From an uncultured Holophagaceae bacterium (GTDB taxonomy: Bacteria > Acidobacteriota > Holophagae > Holophagales > Holophagaceae): a stretch of DNA of 53,693 nucleotides. Shown here piece after piece: positions 1-10,921 of this stretch (its first letter is position 1; each line of letters opens with the position of its first letter). Location: assembly GCA_903884655.1 (NCBI GenBank), contig CAISFO010000014.1:1-53693 (forward strand), in the 5' to 3' direction. Both the position numbers and the translations under genes were made by a program. The notes beneath the pieces were generated by a model. The model ran no database searches, had not been told where the DNA came from, and saw only the letters and a program-made list of their open reading frames with translations.

Positions 1-304
1 GCCCTTGCCGGAGCGTCCTGAACGATGCCGGCAGGCGGGGTCCCGGGACCCGTGGCCAGGTGATGCTCAACCTTGCGGGTCCCCACTCTCAGGCCTGCTT
101 GGGCAGGCCTGAACCGTGACCCGCATCGGCCTCGCCCATTCCGGCTAGCGGCTCCAGTCTTTCAAAAGCCCTTGCCGGAGCGTCCTGAACGATGCCGGCA
201 GGCGGGGTCCCGGGACCCGTGGCCAGGTGATGCTCAACCTTGCGGGTCCCCACTCTCAGGCCTGCTCAGGCAGGCCTGAACCGTGACCCGCATCGGCTTC
301 GCCT
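1..304. repeat. Two copies of a hairpin-rich 167-bp-period direct repeat
   Basis: Copy A (1 to about 136) recurs nearly unchanged as copy B (168 to about 303), separated by a 31-bp spacer. The few differences include the loop of an inner hairpin, ttgg in A and tcag in B, between identical arms AGGCCTGC and GCAGGCCT. Each copy also carries the perfect 14-bp palindrome GGGTCCCGGGACCC. Copy A begins exactly at the window edge, so the array may extend further left. No protein reading makes sense here. It looks like an intergenic structured repeat family; its function is unknown. Confidence 0.85.
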
Positions 305-476
305 TGGCACCGAGGCAGGACTGGTCTAGGTTTGCGCGAGTCGACAACCGGAAAATTTCAGACCACATCATCATCTAGAATTGCTTCTCAGACGCAAAAT
401 CGTGATTGGATTTGTTTCAATAAATTCATTTGCAGCTGATTTCTATCAAGCGATATTGAGGTAGGTGGAATCGTTC

Positions 477-1082
477 ATGGTGGATCTTGTCTGCGGGACC
501 TCGGGTAGAGGGTCTGCGCCTCTGGAGCAGGAGGCCTTTCTGACCATGCTCGACATGGCCGGTACAGTTCCCGAACCCAAGGACCTGGCTCAGAAGCTGG
601 TGGTCCTGGTCCGGGACTTCTCGGGCTGCGAAGCCACGGCGGTCCGGCTGAAGGTGGGATTGGACTTCCCCTATGCGGCGTTCCTCGGGTTTCCGGAACG
701 GTTCATCGCCATGGAGGACGAACTCTGCTCCACCGACCGGGAGGGGAAAGTCATCCGGGACGACCAGCAGCGTCCCATCCTGGCGTGCCAGTGTGGCAAG
801 GTGCTGTCCGGCAAGGGCGACCCGTTCCATGCCCACTTCACGGCCCAGGGCAGCTTGATCATCGCCTCGCACCACGAACTCAAGTGCCAGGACCGCACCC
901 GGCGCTGCCAGCTGGTGGGCTATGAAACCATGGGCCTCTTCCCCATCCGGATGGAGGGCGTGACTTACGGCCTCATCCAGTGCAATGACACCAGGCCCGG
1001 GATGATCACGGCGGAGGCCATCGTTCAGTTGGAGAGCCTGGCCAATGCCGCCGCCCACCTTTTGCGGACGGCAATGGCCTGA
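477..1082 (+). CDS. GAF-domain sensor-like protein
   Basis: This is a 201-residue soluble protein from ATG 477, or 205 residues from GTG 465. The ATG is preferred because AGGTAGG lies at a normal distance upstream. The sequence resembles the Cys-rich GAF modules often found attached to PAS histidine kinases: ACQCGKVL, then a glycine-rich stretch, KCQDRTRRC, GYETMGLFPIR and GLIQCNDTRPG. Such modules bind small ligands or sense redox state. Here the domain stands alone, with no kinase or output domain, so it may act through a partner. The cysteines could hold a metal or form disulfides (inference). It is preceded by an AT-rich stretch (about 340-465) unlike its GC-rich surroundings, probably its promoter. 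The product is cytoplasmic, with no signal peptide. Confidence 0.7.
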   Translation: MVDLVCGTSGRGSAPLEQEAFLTMLDMAGTVPEPKDLAQKLVVLVRDFSGCEATAVRLKVGLDFPYAAFLGFPERFIAMEDELCSTDREGKVIRDDQQRPILACQCGKVLSGKGDPFHAHFTAQGSLIIASHHELKCQDRTRRCQLVGYETMGLFPIRMEGVTYGLIQCNDTRPGMITAEAIVQLESLANAAAHLLRTAMA

Positions 1083-1363
1083 AGGCGTTGCCACCCGCCG
1101 AACGCAGGAATGAGCAGCGTCCGCCTCTCGTCCCGGGCCCAGGGCTTCACTTCCTGCTTCACTCAACTGCCTGAGTAACTTCATCCCGGCAGGCAGGGTG
1201 CCCTGGGAGCAGGGACAGGTGATGCGAGTCACACCATCGCATTCTATGATCAGTGTGTCCATTCGGTTGAGACAGGATCGTCCCCGTTTTTTCTGCCTGC
1301 CTGCAGGCACGACCGGCCCTCCGGGGCCTCCACCCCAAACATGAACCGAATTGGAGTTGTCCA
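1083..1363. other. Intergenic region, 281 bp, no gene seen
   Basis: Open frames here on the minus strand are antisense shadows of the Pro-rich gene and continue into it. I see a TATGAT sequence near 1245 that could be a -10 element, without a convincing -35, and a small GCCTGCAGGC palindrome near 1305. Nothing else is recognisable. Confidence 0.5.
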
Positions 1364-3400
1364 ATGGCCAACAGGGGCTTGCAACACATCCGGATGAACC
1401 CGTGGTTGACCGGCGCTCGCGTGGTGATCGCCCTGCTGTCGATCAGCGCCATGACCCTGGGTGCAGAGGACAAAGAGAAAGAAAAGGACAAGAAGCACGA
1501 AGCCCACCAGGCGCCAGCGCCCAAGCCTGCTCCTGCGCCGGCCCCGAAGCCGGCCCCGGCCCCAGCACCCAGGCCAGCCCCAGCGCCCACTCCAGCTCCT
1601 CGACCGGCCCCTGCTCCCGTTCCTCGGCCCGCCCCGGCACCTGCTCCTGCGGCTGCGCCGAAGCCCACGCCCCCCGTGCAGTCAGGTCCGGCACCAATCG
1701 GCCGACCAGGAGGGCCCGGCGCCCCCGGCGCTCAAGCCCCTGGCGCTGCCAACCCAGGCGCCCCCCCATCGTCAGGTCGTCCTGGCGCACCGGCTTCCCC
1801 CACTGCGCCACCTCCTGGCGCCGTCCATCCAGGGGCTCCCGCGCCAGGGGCACGCCCTATCGCTCCGGTTCCTCCCACCCCAGGGGCACACCCTGGCGCT
1901 CCGGCTGCTCCCGTCCCAGGGGCACGTCCTGGTGCTCCGGTTGCTCCCGCCCCGCCACCCCCCACGCATGGTCTTCCGGCCAGACCCGACCAGCACCCGT
2001 TGCCTGTCGGGCCTGGGCGCACGGAACGTCCCGAACCTCCCCACGCGGGCGGTGTGCCTGCAGGACGGCCCGGGGACCACGCCCAGCCCGGAGTCAGGCC
2101 TCCGGACAGGCATGCCCCTGAACGACAGGTCGTCCGCACGCCCAACGGCGGCGAGATCCACCGGGCCCCCAATGGCGCCATCCGCGAGGTGCGCACTCCC
2201 AGCGGTGCCGTCATCCGGCATTCACCCAGTGGCGTCCGGCAGGTCGAGATCGTCCGTCCCGGCGGACGGGTCATCGTGGCCAATGCCACGGGCCACGCTG
2301 GATACATCCAGAGGCCGCTCGTATCGCACGGTCACACCTTTGTTCAGCGCACCTACATCATCGGTGGCAGGCCCCAGGCAGCCATCTACCGGCCCTGGTC
2401 CCATGGCGGCCGCGATTACGTCGTCTTCATGCCGCATCACTACTACCGGCCCAGCTACTACACCTACGTCTATACCCCGTGGGCCCAGCCGGTCAGCTAC
2501 AGCTGGGGCTGGCATGCGCGTCCCTGGTACGGCTACTACGGTGGCTACTTCACTCCCTATCGGGTCTATCCAAGCCCGGCCTTCTGGCTCGCCGATTTCA
2601 TGATCGCGGCGACGCTGGAATCGGCCTACCTGGCCCAGAACGCCACGGTGAGTGCCCCGCCCGTCACCTACAACAACTCGACGGCCCTGAGTCCTGAAGT
2701 GAAAGAGCAGATCGCCGCCGAGGTCCGGCGACAGATGGAGCAGGCGCAGGCGGACCAGGCGGCGGCCCAGAATGCGCCACCACCGCTCTTTTCCAGGAAC
2801 GGCCCCAAGGTCTTCCTCGTGTCGAGCAGCCTCCTGGCCTATGCCGGCAACCAGGAATGCCCTCTGGTGGAAGGCGATGTCCTGCAGCTGATTGAAACGC
2901 CCGCCATGGGCGCGGAGTACGCCGAGGTGAAGGTCCTGGCCAGCCGCGGCTCCAGCTGCCAGCGGGGCACCTATGTGTCAGTAAGGACCGTGGATCTGCA
3001 GGAAATGCAGAACCACATGCAGGCCTCCATCGAGCAGGGCATGGCGAAACTCCAGTCCAATCAGGGCCGGGACGGCATCCCGGTCATTCCCGCCCAGTCC
3101 CTCGGGACCGTGAAAGCCGCCTGGACGGATGACCTGCAGCCCGATCCCGCCGCCCAGTCGGAACTGGCCATGGCCGTCAGGGAGGCCAACGGCTCGGAGC
3201 AGGACATCATCAACCAGGGCGGCCAGATGCCGGCCAGCCCGGCTTCGGGAGCGACGGTCTCCCTGGGCATGACCATTCCGGAAGTGGAGCGCGCCCTGGG
3301 GCAACCCCTCAGCACCGTCGACCTGGGCAAGAAGCGGATCCACGTCTACAAGGATCTCAAAGTCACCTTCCTCAACGGGCGGGTGAGCGACGTCCAGTAG
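1364..3400 (+). CDS. Pro/Ala-rich envelope protein with Tyr-rich core and C-terminal BamE-like motif
   Basis: A 678-residue exported protein. Residues 1-27 form a signal-like segment (a basic start, then VVIALLSISAMTLGA). A charged Lys/Glu stretch is followed by PAPAPKPAP-type repeats to about residue 105, then a collagen-like Gly-Ala-Pro stretch to about 215. The middle has tandem TPNGG/TPSGA motifs, then an aromatic region rich in Tyr and Trp (HHYYRPSYYTYVY, WYGYYGGYF). The C-terminal 45 residues (SLGMTIPEVERALGQP through VTFLNGRVSDVQ) look like the small BamE/OmlA-type fold common at the ends of acidobacterial proteins. The Pro-rich part could span the periplasm or cell wall. The start is set by TTGGAG upstream of ATG 1364. 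A strong hairpin follows the stop. Function is unknown; a structural or surface role is an inference. Confidence 0.75.
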   Translation: MANRGLQHIRMNPWLTGARVVIALLSISAMTLGAEDKEKEKDKKHEAHQAPAPKPAPAPAPKPAPAPAPRPAPAPTPAPRPAPAPVPRPAPAPAPAAAPKPTPPVQSGPAPIGRPGGPGAPGAQAPGAANPGAPPSSGRPGAPASPTAPPPGAVHPGAPAPGARPIAPVPPTPGAHPGAPAAPVPGARPGAPVAPAPPPPTHGLPARPDQHPLPVGPGRTERPEPPHAGGVPAGRPGDHAQPGVRPPDRHAPERQVVRTPNGGEIHRAPNGAIREVRTPSGAVIRHSPSGVRQVEIVRPGGRVIVANATGHAGYIQRPLVSHGHTFVQRTYIIGGRPQAAIYRPWSHGGRDYVVFMPHHYYRPSYYTYVYTPWAQPVSYSWGWHARPWYGYYGGYFTPYRVYPSPAFWLADFMIAATLESAYLAQNATVSAPPVTYNNSTALSPEVKEQIAAEVRRQMEQAQADQAAAQNAPPPLFSRNGPKVFLVSSSLLAYAGNQECPLVEGDVLQLIETPAMGAEYAEVKVLASRGSSCQRGTYVSVRTVDLQEMQNHMQASIEQGMAKLQSNQGRDGIPVIPAQSLGTVKAAWTDDLQPDPAAQSELAMAVREANGSEQDIINQGGQMPASPASGATVSLGMTIPEVERALGQPLSTVDLGKKRIHVYKDLKVTFLNGRVSDVQ

Positions 3401-3421
3401 CAAGGACTCCTGCAGCAGTTG

Positions 3422-3459
3422 TGGGCCCGGGCCTCGGGTGAAAACGAGGCCCGGGCCCA
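3422..3459 (+). terminator. Strong GC hairpin after the Pro-rich gene
   Basis: A perfect 15-bp stem (TGGGCCCGGGCCTCG at 3422-3436 paired with its complement at 3445-3459) encloses an 8-nt loop and starts 21 bp after the stop codon. There is no T-run, so it may terminate imperfectly or protect the mRNA 3' end. Confidence 0.55.
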
Positions 3460-3575
3460 TGCGCGCTCGATGGCCGCCCGCCCCTGCAGGGCTGCCCACA
3501 TCTACACCGTTCTTGGCAGCCGAAGTAGGGTTTCACCCCATGGGACCGACCCCCTCCTCAGGCGACCCTGGTTGA

Positions 3576-3782
3576 ATGCCCCAAGACCCCCCTCAGTTCC
3601 TGCCACTGGACCAGCACTCCCTGGTCGGCACGGGGTGTCTTGATTGCCTGCACCTGATCGACCTGGTGGAGAGCACCTGCGAGGCCTTCCCGAAGGGCAT
3701 CCCCCTCGACATCCTGCAGGATCGGGTGCGGCATGACCGGAGCTACCCGGGGGACCACGGGATCCTGTACGAGAAAGCCTGA
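3576..3782 (+). CDS. Small hypothetical protein, 68 residues
   Basis: This short frame starts at ATG 3576 and encodes an acidic, Leu/Asp-rich peptide with two cysteines (TGCLDC) and an ending typical of a folded small protein (HGILYEKA). The composition looks like real protein rather than the Pro/Arg-rich noise of shadow frames. The upstream Shine-Dalgarno sequence is poor, and a longer minus-strand frame overlaps it. I do not recognise a family. It lies in the 440-bp gap between the Pro-rich gene and the NicO-type transporter. Confidence 0.4.
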   Translation: MPQDPPQFLPLDQHSLVGTGCLDCLHLIDLVESTCEAFPKGIPLDILQDRVRHDRSYPGDHGILYEKA

Positions 3783-3806
3783 GCACAACCAGGGCTCCCG
3801 TTTGAG

Positions 3807-3823
3807 CCCAGGTGCAACCTGGG
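3807..3823. promoter_or_regulatory. Short perfect hairpin upstream of the NicO-type gene
   Basis: CCCAGGT-gca-ACCTGGG is a 7-bp stem with a 3-nt loop, 20 bp before the transporter start codon and 25 bp after the small ORF. It could be an operator, a weak terminator of the small ORF, or an RNA hairpin in the leader. The sequence alone does not decide. Confidence 0.3.
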
Positions 3824-3842
3824 TTCGCGTTATCCTCTGACC

Positions 3843-4619
3843 ATGCTCCTCCCCCTCTATCTGGGCGTGCTGCACGCGGTGGAACCCGACCATGTGGCCG
3901 TGGTGACGGGCGTGTCCCTGTCTGGAAACCGCCGGGGGGCCTGGAAGGTGGGTCTCGCCTTCGGTGTGTCCCACATGCTCGCCGTGGCACTGCTGGCCGT
4001 GGGGGCGACCTTCCTGGGACGGGCTTTCCTCGGCGATGGGTTCTTCCTGTGGATGGACCGTCTGGCCTGGACCCTGGTGCTGCTGCTGGGCCTGTGGAAT
4101 CTGACCGCCGCTTTGGGCCTGCGCACCATCTCCCTCCACAGCCATGCCCACCAGCACGGCCTGATCAAGCATGTCCATCCTCACCCCCATGGGCACGGGG
4201 CAGCCCGCATCCGGACCCGCTGGACGCTCAGGGCCAGACCCGCCCAGGCCCCCACCCGGCGAACCACCACCACCGCCATCCTTCCCTTCGGGTCGCAGGG
4301 CCCAAAGCACCATGCCCCTGGCGCCTCAGGCCACACCTTCCACCACACGGCCGCCTGGCTGGGCGCCTTCTTTGGCCTGGGGGGCGTAAGGGGCTTCACC
4401 ACCCTCATGAAGAACGCGGGCATCAGCGGCCAGGTCCAATTCATCCAGGCCCTGCTGCTGTTCGGCCTGGGCATCACGGCCATGTTCACCCTTCTCAGCG
4501 CCCTTTCCGGGTGGTTGGCGGGGCGGCTTGGCACCGAACTCCGCTACCGGCGCACGCTCTATGCCCTCTCCGGCGTGGGCAACGTGCTGGTGGGCCTCTA
4601 CCTGCTGATCAAGGGATGA
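3843..4619 (+). CDS. NicO/UreH-type nickel-cobalt transporter family protein
   Basis: A 258-residue membrane protein. The first helix carries the family signature HAVEPDHVAVVTG, matching the metal-binding HxxxxDH motif of NicO/HoxN/RcnA-like Ni/Co transporters. GVSHMLAVALL follows with a second His-containing helix. A His-rich loop (HSHAHQH, HVHPHPHGHG, near residues 100-120) precedes a long Arg/Thr-rich segment and then GHTFHHTAAW, where membrane helices resume (three more to the C-terminus). The Arg/Thr-rich segment (about 4200-4330) reads as His-rich in another frame, so compensating indels are possible. The stop overlaps the murJ start by 4 nt (ATGA), so the two genes are probably translationally coupled. 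Direction and metal are not shown by the sequence; nickel or cobalt efflux is the family default. Confidence 0.75.
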   Translation: MLLPLYLGVLHAVEPDHVAVVTGVSLSGNRRGAWKVGLAFGVSHMLAVALLAVGATFLGRAFLGDGFFLWMDRLAWTLVLLLGLWNLTAALGLRTISLHSHAHQHGLIKHVHPHPHGHGAARIRTRWTLRARPAQAPTRRTTTTAILPFGSQGPKHHAPGASGHTFHHTAAWLGAFFGLGGVRGFTTLMKNAGISGQVQFIQALLLFGLGITAMFTLLSALSGWLAGRLGTELRYRRTLYALSGVGNVLVGLYLLIKG

Positions 4620-6214
4620 GCGAAACGCACCGGCCCAGCCTGCTGCGCTCGGCGGCCGTGGTGTCCTTCATGACCCTGCTCAGCCGCCTGACCGGTCTGG
4701 CGCAGACCTTCTTCCTCAGCCACGTGCTGGGGGCCGGAGCCGCGGCGGACGCCTACGCCATTGCGTTCCGCCTGCCCAACCTGCTGCGCCGCTTCACCGC
4801 TGAAGGCACCATGACCGCCGCCTTCCTGCCCACGCTGTCCGAGGCCGAGGCCGCCGAGGGCGAGTCCGCCATGAAGGCTGTGGCGGCCCGTTTCCTCGGC
4901 ACCCTGCTGGCCCTGCTGCTGCTGGGGGTGGTCCTGGTGCTGCTCTTCATGGGACCCCTGGCGGGCCTGCTCACCTTGGGGCGCCCCTCGGTCCAGGGCG
5001 AGCTCACAGCGCGGCTGGGCCGCATCATGTTCCCCTACCTTGCCCTGGTGAGCCTCACGGCCGGCTTCACGGGCCTGCTGAACCTGCGGCATCGTTTCGC
5101 CCTGGCTGCCTCGGTCTCGGTGTTCTGGAACCTGGCCTTCATGGCCTTCGGCTGGACCACCCTGCGCGTGCTGGAGCGGGGCGGCTCCGTTCCCCTCGAG
5201 ACGGTGGCAGTCATCTGCGCCTTCGCGGTCCTGGCGGGGGGGGTCCTGCAACTGCTGGTAGTGCTTCCCGCTGTGCGGAAGGAAGGCTTCGGCCTCGCCT
5301 TCGGCCTGCACCTGAAGGACCCCTGGGTGCGCAAGGCGCTCAAGCGCATGGGGCCCGGCCTGCTGGCAGCGGGCATCTACCCCATCAACGCCCTCATCAG
5401 CACCATGCTGGCCTCCCGGCTGCCCAACGGCGCCCAGATCGTGCTCTACAACAGCGGCATGATGGGTGAAATGGTGCTGGGCCTTTTCGCCATGAGCCTC
5501 GCCACCGCGGGACTCCCGACCTTGTCGCGCCAGGCCGAAGCCCAGGACTGGCCCGCCCTGAACCGCAGTCTCATGCAATCCATGTCCACCTCGGCCTTGC
5601 TGGTGCTGCCGGCGTCGGTAGGTCTTGCGGTGCTCGCCCGGCCCATCTGCGCCCTGCTCTTCCGCACGGGTGCCTACACTCCCGCCGCCGCGGACTGGAC
5701 AGCCCTGACCCTGGTGTTCCAGTCCCTGGGCCTCGTCTTCGTGGCGGCCCAGCGCCTGGGCAACCAGGCGCTCTACGCCCTCAAGGATTACCGGGGACCG
5801 GCCACTCTCGCCGCGGGCACCCTGGTGCTGAACGTGGTCCTCAGCCTCGCACTGCTCCAGCCCCTCGGCACCCGTGGCCTGGCCCTGGCCAACGGCCTCG
5901 CCAGCCTTGCAGGCTTGCTGGGCGTGCTGCTGCGTCTTCGCCCCCGGCTGCCTGGCATGGACCTGCGCCCCCTGCTGAACGCCACCCTTCGTGCCCTGGC
6001 CGCCTGCCTCCTCATGGGCCTGCTGGCCTGGGGCGGTACGCGGCTCCTGTCGATGGATTCCCCCCACGGGTTCATCCGCTGGGCTCTGGCTGCCCGCCTG
6101 CTGCCCCTGGTGGCCTTCTGCGCGGCGATCTATGGCCTCGCGGCGGCGGGGTTCGGACATCCCGAGGCCCGGGCACTGGCGAGCAGGATCAGGCAAAAGT
6201 TCGGACCGGACTGA
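4616..6214 (+). CDS. murJ: Lipid II flippase MurJ
   Basis: A 532-residue polytopic membrane protein of the MOP superfamily; MurJ of E. coli is 511 residues. MurJ flips the peptidoglycan precursor lipid II across the inner membrane. Diagnostic features are the N-terminal helix with LSRLTGLAQTFFLSHVLGAG, then ADAYAIAFRLPNLLRRFTAEG, which includes the family's conserved RxxNxxR-like loop, followed by about 14 hydrophobic segments. The true start is ATG 4616, overlapping the end of the NicO-type gene; the open frame runs further upstream only because of GC bias. The long minus-strand frame across this gene is a shadow rich in Gln/Gly/His. The coupling with a metal transporter is unusual but probably just operon neighbourhood. 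Confidence 0.95.
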   Translation: MSETHRPSLLRSAAVVSFMTLLSRLTGLAQTFFLSHVLGAGAAADAYAIAFRLPNLLRRFTAEGTMTAAFLPTLSEAEAAEGESAMKAVAARFLGTLLALLLLGVVLVLLFMGPLAGLLTLGRPSVQGELTARLGRIMFPYLALVSLTAGFTGLLNLRHRFALAASVSVFWNLAFMAFGWTTLRVLERGGSVPLETVAVICAFAVLAGGVLQLLVVLPAVRKEGFGLAFGLHLKDPWVRKALKRMGPGLLAAGIYPINALISTMLASRLPNGAQIVLYNSGMMGEMVLGLFAMSLATAGLPTLSRQAEAQDWPALNRSLMQSMSTSALLVLPASVGLAVLARPICALLFRTGAYTPAAADWTALTLVFQSLGLVFVAAQRLGNQALYALKDYRGPATLAAGTLVLNVVLSLALLQPLGTRGLALANGLASLAGLLGVLLRLRPRLPGMDLRPLLNATLRALAACLLMGLLAWGGTRLLSMDSPHGFIRWALAARLLPLVAFCAAIYGLAAAGFGHPEARALASRIRQKFGPD

Positions 6215-6292
6215 TCAGCCCCACCCAGACTTGACCCTGGCCCGGCCGCCGACCATGCTGGCCGCACTGCCCCAGCCACGAGGATCGGTTCC

Positions 6293-6715
6293 ATGTTCAA
6301 ACAGCTCGTCGTCCTGACCGCCCTGGCCTTGTCCCCGACTCAGGCCCCGGCCGGCGATCTCACCTTCATCGCGGAAGCCATCAATGCCGGCAACGGGAAA
6401 AAGTACAAGGCCTACATCGACCAGTCGACCATCCACCGGGAAGGCACCTACGAATCCGTGAAGCTCGTGTCCATCTATGAGAAGCCCATCTCGGCCGCCG
6501 GCTTTGCGGGCATCAAATCCATGGTCAATATCTTTCAGGTGGACTGCCATCGCCACGTGAAACGGGTCACCTACATCGGTTTCCTGGATGCCCAAGGCAA
6601 CGTGATCGTCGACGAGAAGTATCCCAACGCACCGGATGAGCCCTTCGGGACCGAGACCGTGGATCGGAAGGTCGAACCCTACCTTTGCGTCCACCTGACG
6701 GACCCGGTCAGGTAG
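6293..6715 (+). CDS. Secreted protein with surface-adhesin E-like domain
   Basis: A 140-residue protein with an N-terminal signal peptide (MFKQLVVLTALALS followed by a PAGD cleavage region). The mature part has the pattern of the Adhesin_E-like family: YIDQSTI near residue 45, SVKLVSIYEKP, a central VDCHRHVKRVTYIG and a final Cys (YLCVHL). The two cysteines could form a disulfide. These proteins are small periplasmic or surface beta-sandwiches found in many proteobacteria and acidobacteria, mostly uncharacterised. AGGA lies 8 nt before the start. It is convergent with fadD, with only 7 bp between the stop codons. Confidence 0.6.
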   Translation: MFKQLVVLTALALSPTQAPAGDLTFIAEAINAGNGKKYKAYIDQSTIHREGTYESVKLVSIYEKPISAAGFAGIKSMVNIFQVDCHRHVKRVTYIGFLDAQGNVIVDEKYPNAPDEPFGTETVDRKVEPYLCVHLTDPVR

Positions 6716-6722
6716 GTGGACA

Positions 6723-8453
6723 TCAGGCCCGGGCGGCGGCGCGCAGCTCTCGCCGGAGCGCCTTGCCTACGGCATTCTTGGGGATCTCGGCCAGGAAGTT
6801 GAAGCTCGTCGGCACCTTGTAGCCGGCCAGCAGGCTCCGGCAGTGAGCCTTGAGCTCTTCCACAGGAATGTCGGAGCGCAGGACGACGAAGGCCCGCACG
6901 GCCTCCCCGGTGACCTCGTTGGGAACACCGACCACCGCCACATCCGCCACCTCCGCATGGAGCGCGATGCAGGCTTCCACCTCGTTGGGGAAGACATTGA
7001 ACCCGCTGACAATGATCATGTCCTTCTTGCGGTCCGTGATCTCCAGGTAGCCATCGGCGTCGAAGCGCCCGATGTCTCCGGTATGCAGCCACCCGTCCAC
7101 CAGGGCGTGGGCCGACTCCACGGGCTGGTTCCAATAGCCCTGCATGACCTGGGGGCCACACACCAGAATCTCGCCGTGCTCTCCGGTTCCCACTGAGTTG
7201 CCATCCTCATCGACGAGGCGGACATCCGTGCCGGGAAGGGGGAGCCCGACCCCACCCACCTGCGGCATGGTGCGCCGGAGCCTCTTCCCGGAGCGGACGG
7301 CGGCATTGAAGGTCACCAGAGGGCTGGTCTCGCTGAGCCCGAACCCCTCGATCACCAGACAGCCCGTGACGGCCTCCCAGCGCTGCAGGACCGCCGGGTG
7401 GGTCTGCATCCCCCCGGCGAAGACCCCGAGCATTTTGCGGGTCAGCGCGGGCTGGAACCAGGGCTCGTCCGGAAGCGCCTTGAGCAGAGTGTTCACCGCG
7501 GTCATCCAGGTGATGTCGTGGTTCTTGAAGGCAGGATGCAGGTTTTTCAGAGGCCTGGGGTTGGGCACCAGGATGCTGCGGCTGCCGCTGTGGAAGCCGT
7601 AGAACAGGTTGATGGTGAAGGCGATTACGTGGTACATCGGCAGGACCGTCAGCACGGTTTCCTCACCGTAGGTCATGTAGGGCCGGGTAATCTCGGCGAT
7701 CTGTTCCAGGTTGGCCAGCAGGTTGCCGTGGGTCAGCATGGCGCCCTTGCTCAGCCCAGTGGTACCGCCGGTGTACTGCAGCAGGGCGAGACTGTCGCGG
7801 GTGGGCTCGGGGCGGTCCGGCTCAGCCGAGACCAGTCCTTCCGGGACCAGGCAGAGCGACCCCTCGTGCAGAGCTCGAGTGAGCCTCGTGAAGGGCAGGC
7901 CCAAGGGAGGAGCCATACCGGCGAACTTCACCTTCGCCTTGATGAGGGTCCGCGACCACAGAGGGAAGAAATCCGCGATGCTGGTGACCACGATGGTCTT
8001 CACCGGCGTCCTGGGCGCGACGGCGCCCACCTTGTCGCCGAAGTGATCGAGCACCACGAGCACCTCGGAGCCGCTGTCCTGGAGCTGGTGTTCCAGTTCG
8101 CGGGCGGTATAGAGCGGGTTCGTGTTGACGACCACGCAGCCGGCCTTCAGCGTGCCGAAGGCGCAGATGGGATAGGCCAGGGCATTCGGCAGCAGGATGG
8201 CCACCCGGGCACCTGCTTGCAGATGGAGAACGTGCTGGAGGTAGGCGGCAAAGGCGTCTGACAGGCGGTCCACCTCCCGGAAGCTCAGAGAGGCCTCCAG
8301 TCCATTGGGAAGGACCATGATCTCGGCCTTGCGGTCCCCGTAGCGCTCCGCGGCCCGCCGAACAACCTGGCCAAGGTTCTCCACCGGAAAACGCTCGGCG
8401 TCCTGACCCACACCCTCTGGATAGCTTGATCCCCAAACGCGTCCTGGTTCCAC
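6723..8453 (-). CDS. fadD: Long-chain fatty-acid-CoA ligase
   Basis: A 576-residue member of the ANL adenylating family. It activates fatty acids to acyl-CoA through an acyl-AMP intermediate, feeding beta-oxidation. The P-loop motif YTGGTTGLSKGAMLTH is present, then LPMYHVIAFTINL, the A5 motif GFGLSETSP, A7 WLHTGDIGRFDADGYL, A8 DRKKDMIIVSGFNVFP and the C-terminal catalytic lysine region NAVGKALRREL. The start is a GTG at 8453 with AGAGG seven bases upstream. It lies downstream of the hybrid kinase and the acyl-CoA dehydrogenase on the same strand, fitting a fatty-acid catabolism neighbourhood. Chain-length preference cannot be read from the sequence. Confidence 0.9.
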   Translation of the reverse strand: MEPGRVWGSSYPEGVGQDAERFPVENLGQVVRRAAERYGDRKAEIMVLPNGLEASLSFREVDRLSDAFAAYLQHVLHLQAGARVAILLPNALAYPICAFGTLKAGCVVVNTNPLYTARELEHQLQDSGSEVLVVLDHFGDKVGAVAPRTPVKTIVVTSIADFFPLWSRTLIKAKVKFAGMAPPLGLPFTRLTRALHEGSLCLVPEGLVSAEPDRPEPTRDSLALLQYTGGTTGLSKGAMLTHGNLLANLEQIAEITRPYMTYGEETVLTVLPMYHVIAFTINLFYGFHSGSRSILVPNPRPLKNLHPAFKNHDITWMTAVNTLLKALPDEPWFQPALTRKMLGVFAGGMQTHPAVLQRWEAVTGCLVIEGFGLSETSPLVTFNAAVRSGKRLRRTMPQVGGVGLPLPGTDVRLVDEDGNSVGTGEHGEILVCGPQVMQGYWNQPVESAHALVDGWLHTGDIGRFDADGYLEITDRKKDMIIVSGFNVFPNEVEACIALHAEVADVAVVGVPNEVTGEAVRAFVVLRSDIPVEELKAHCRSLLAGYKVPTSFNFLAEIPKNAVGKALRRELRAAARA

Positions 8454-8550
8454 TGGCCCACCTCTTCCTGCCGAGTCCCCGGTCCAATTCCATGGCCAAC
8501 CGGCAATTCTGCAGGTCGGCCTGCTGACGATAGTATCCGCCGCAGAGAGG

Positions 8551-10875
<2,325 letters not shown>

Positions 10876-10921
10876 GCTGGACGGTTCATCGGCAGGGGCC
10901 CCTCCAATCCTGACAAAACGG

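Noticed and set aside
73..279. 68-residue frame inside the left repeat
   Set aside because: It lies wholly in the structured repeat, starts without a ribosome-binding site and has Pro/Arg-rich noise composition.
4598..6196. 532-residue minus-strand frame across murJ
   Set aside because: Low-complexity Gln/Gly/His composition, exact antisense of a well-supported gene and no recognisable motif.
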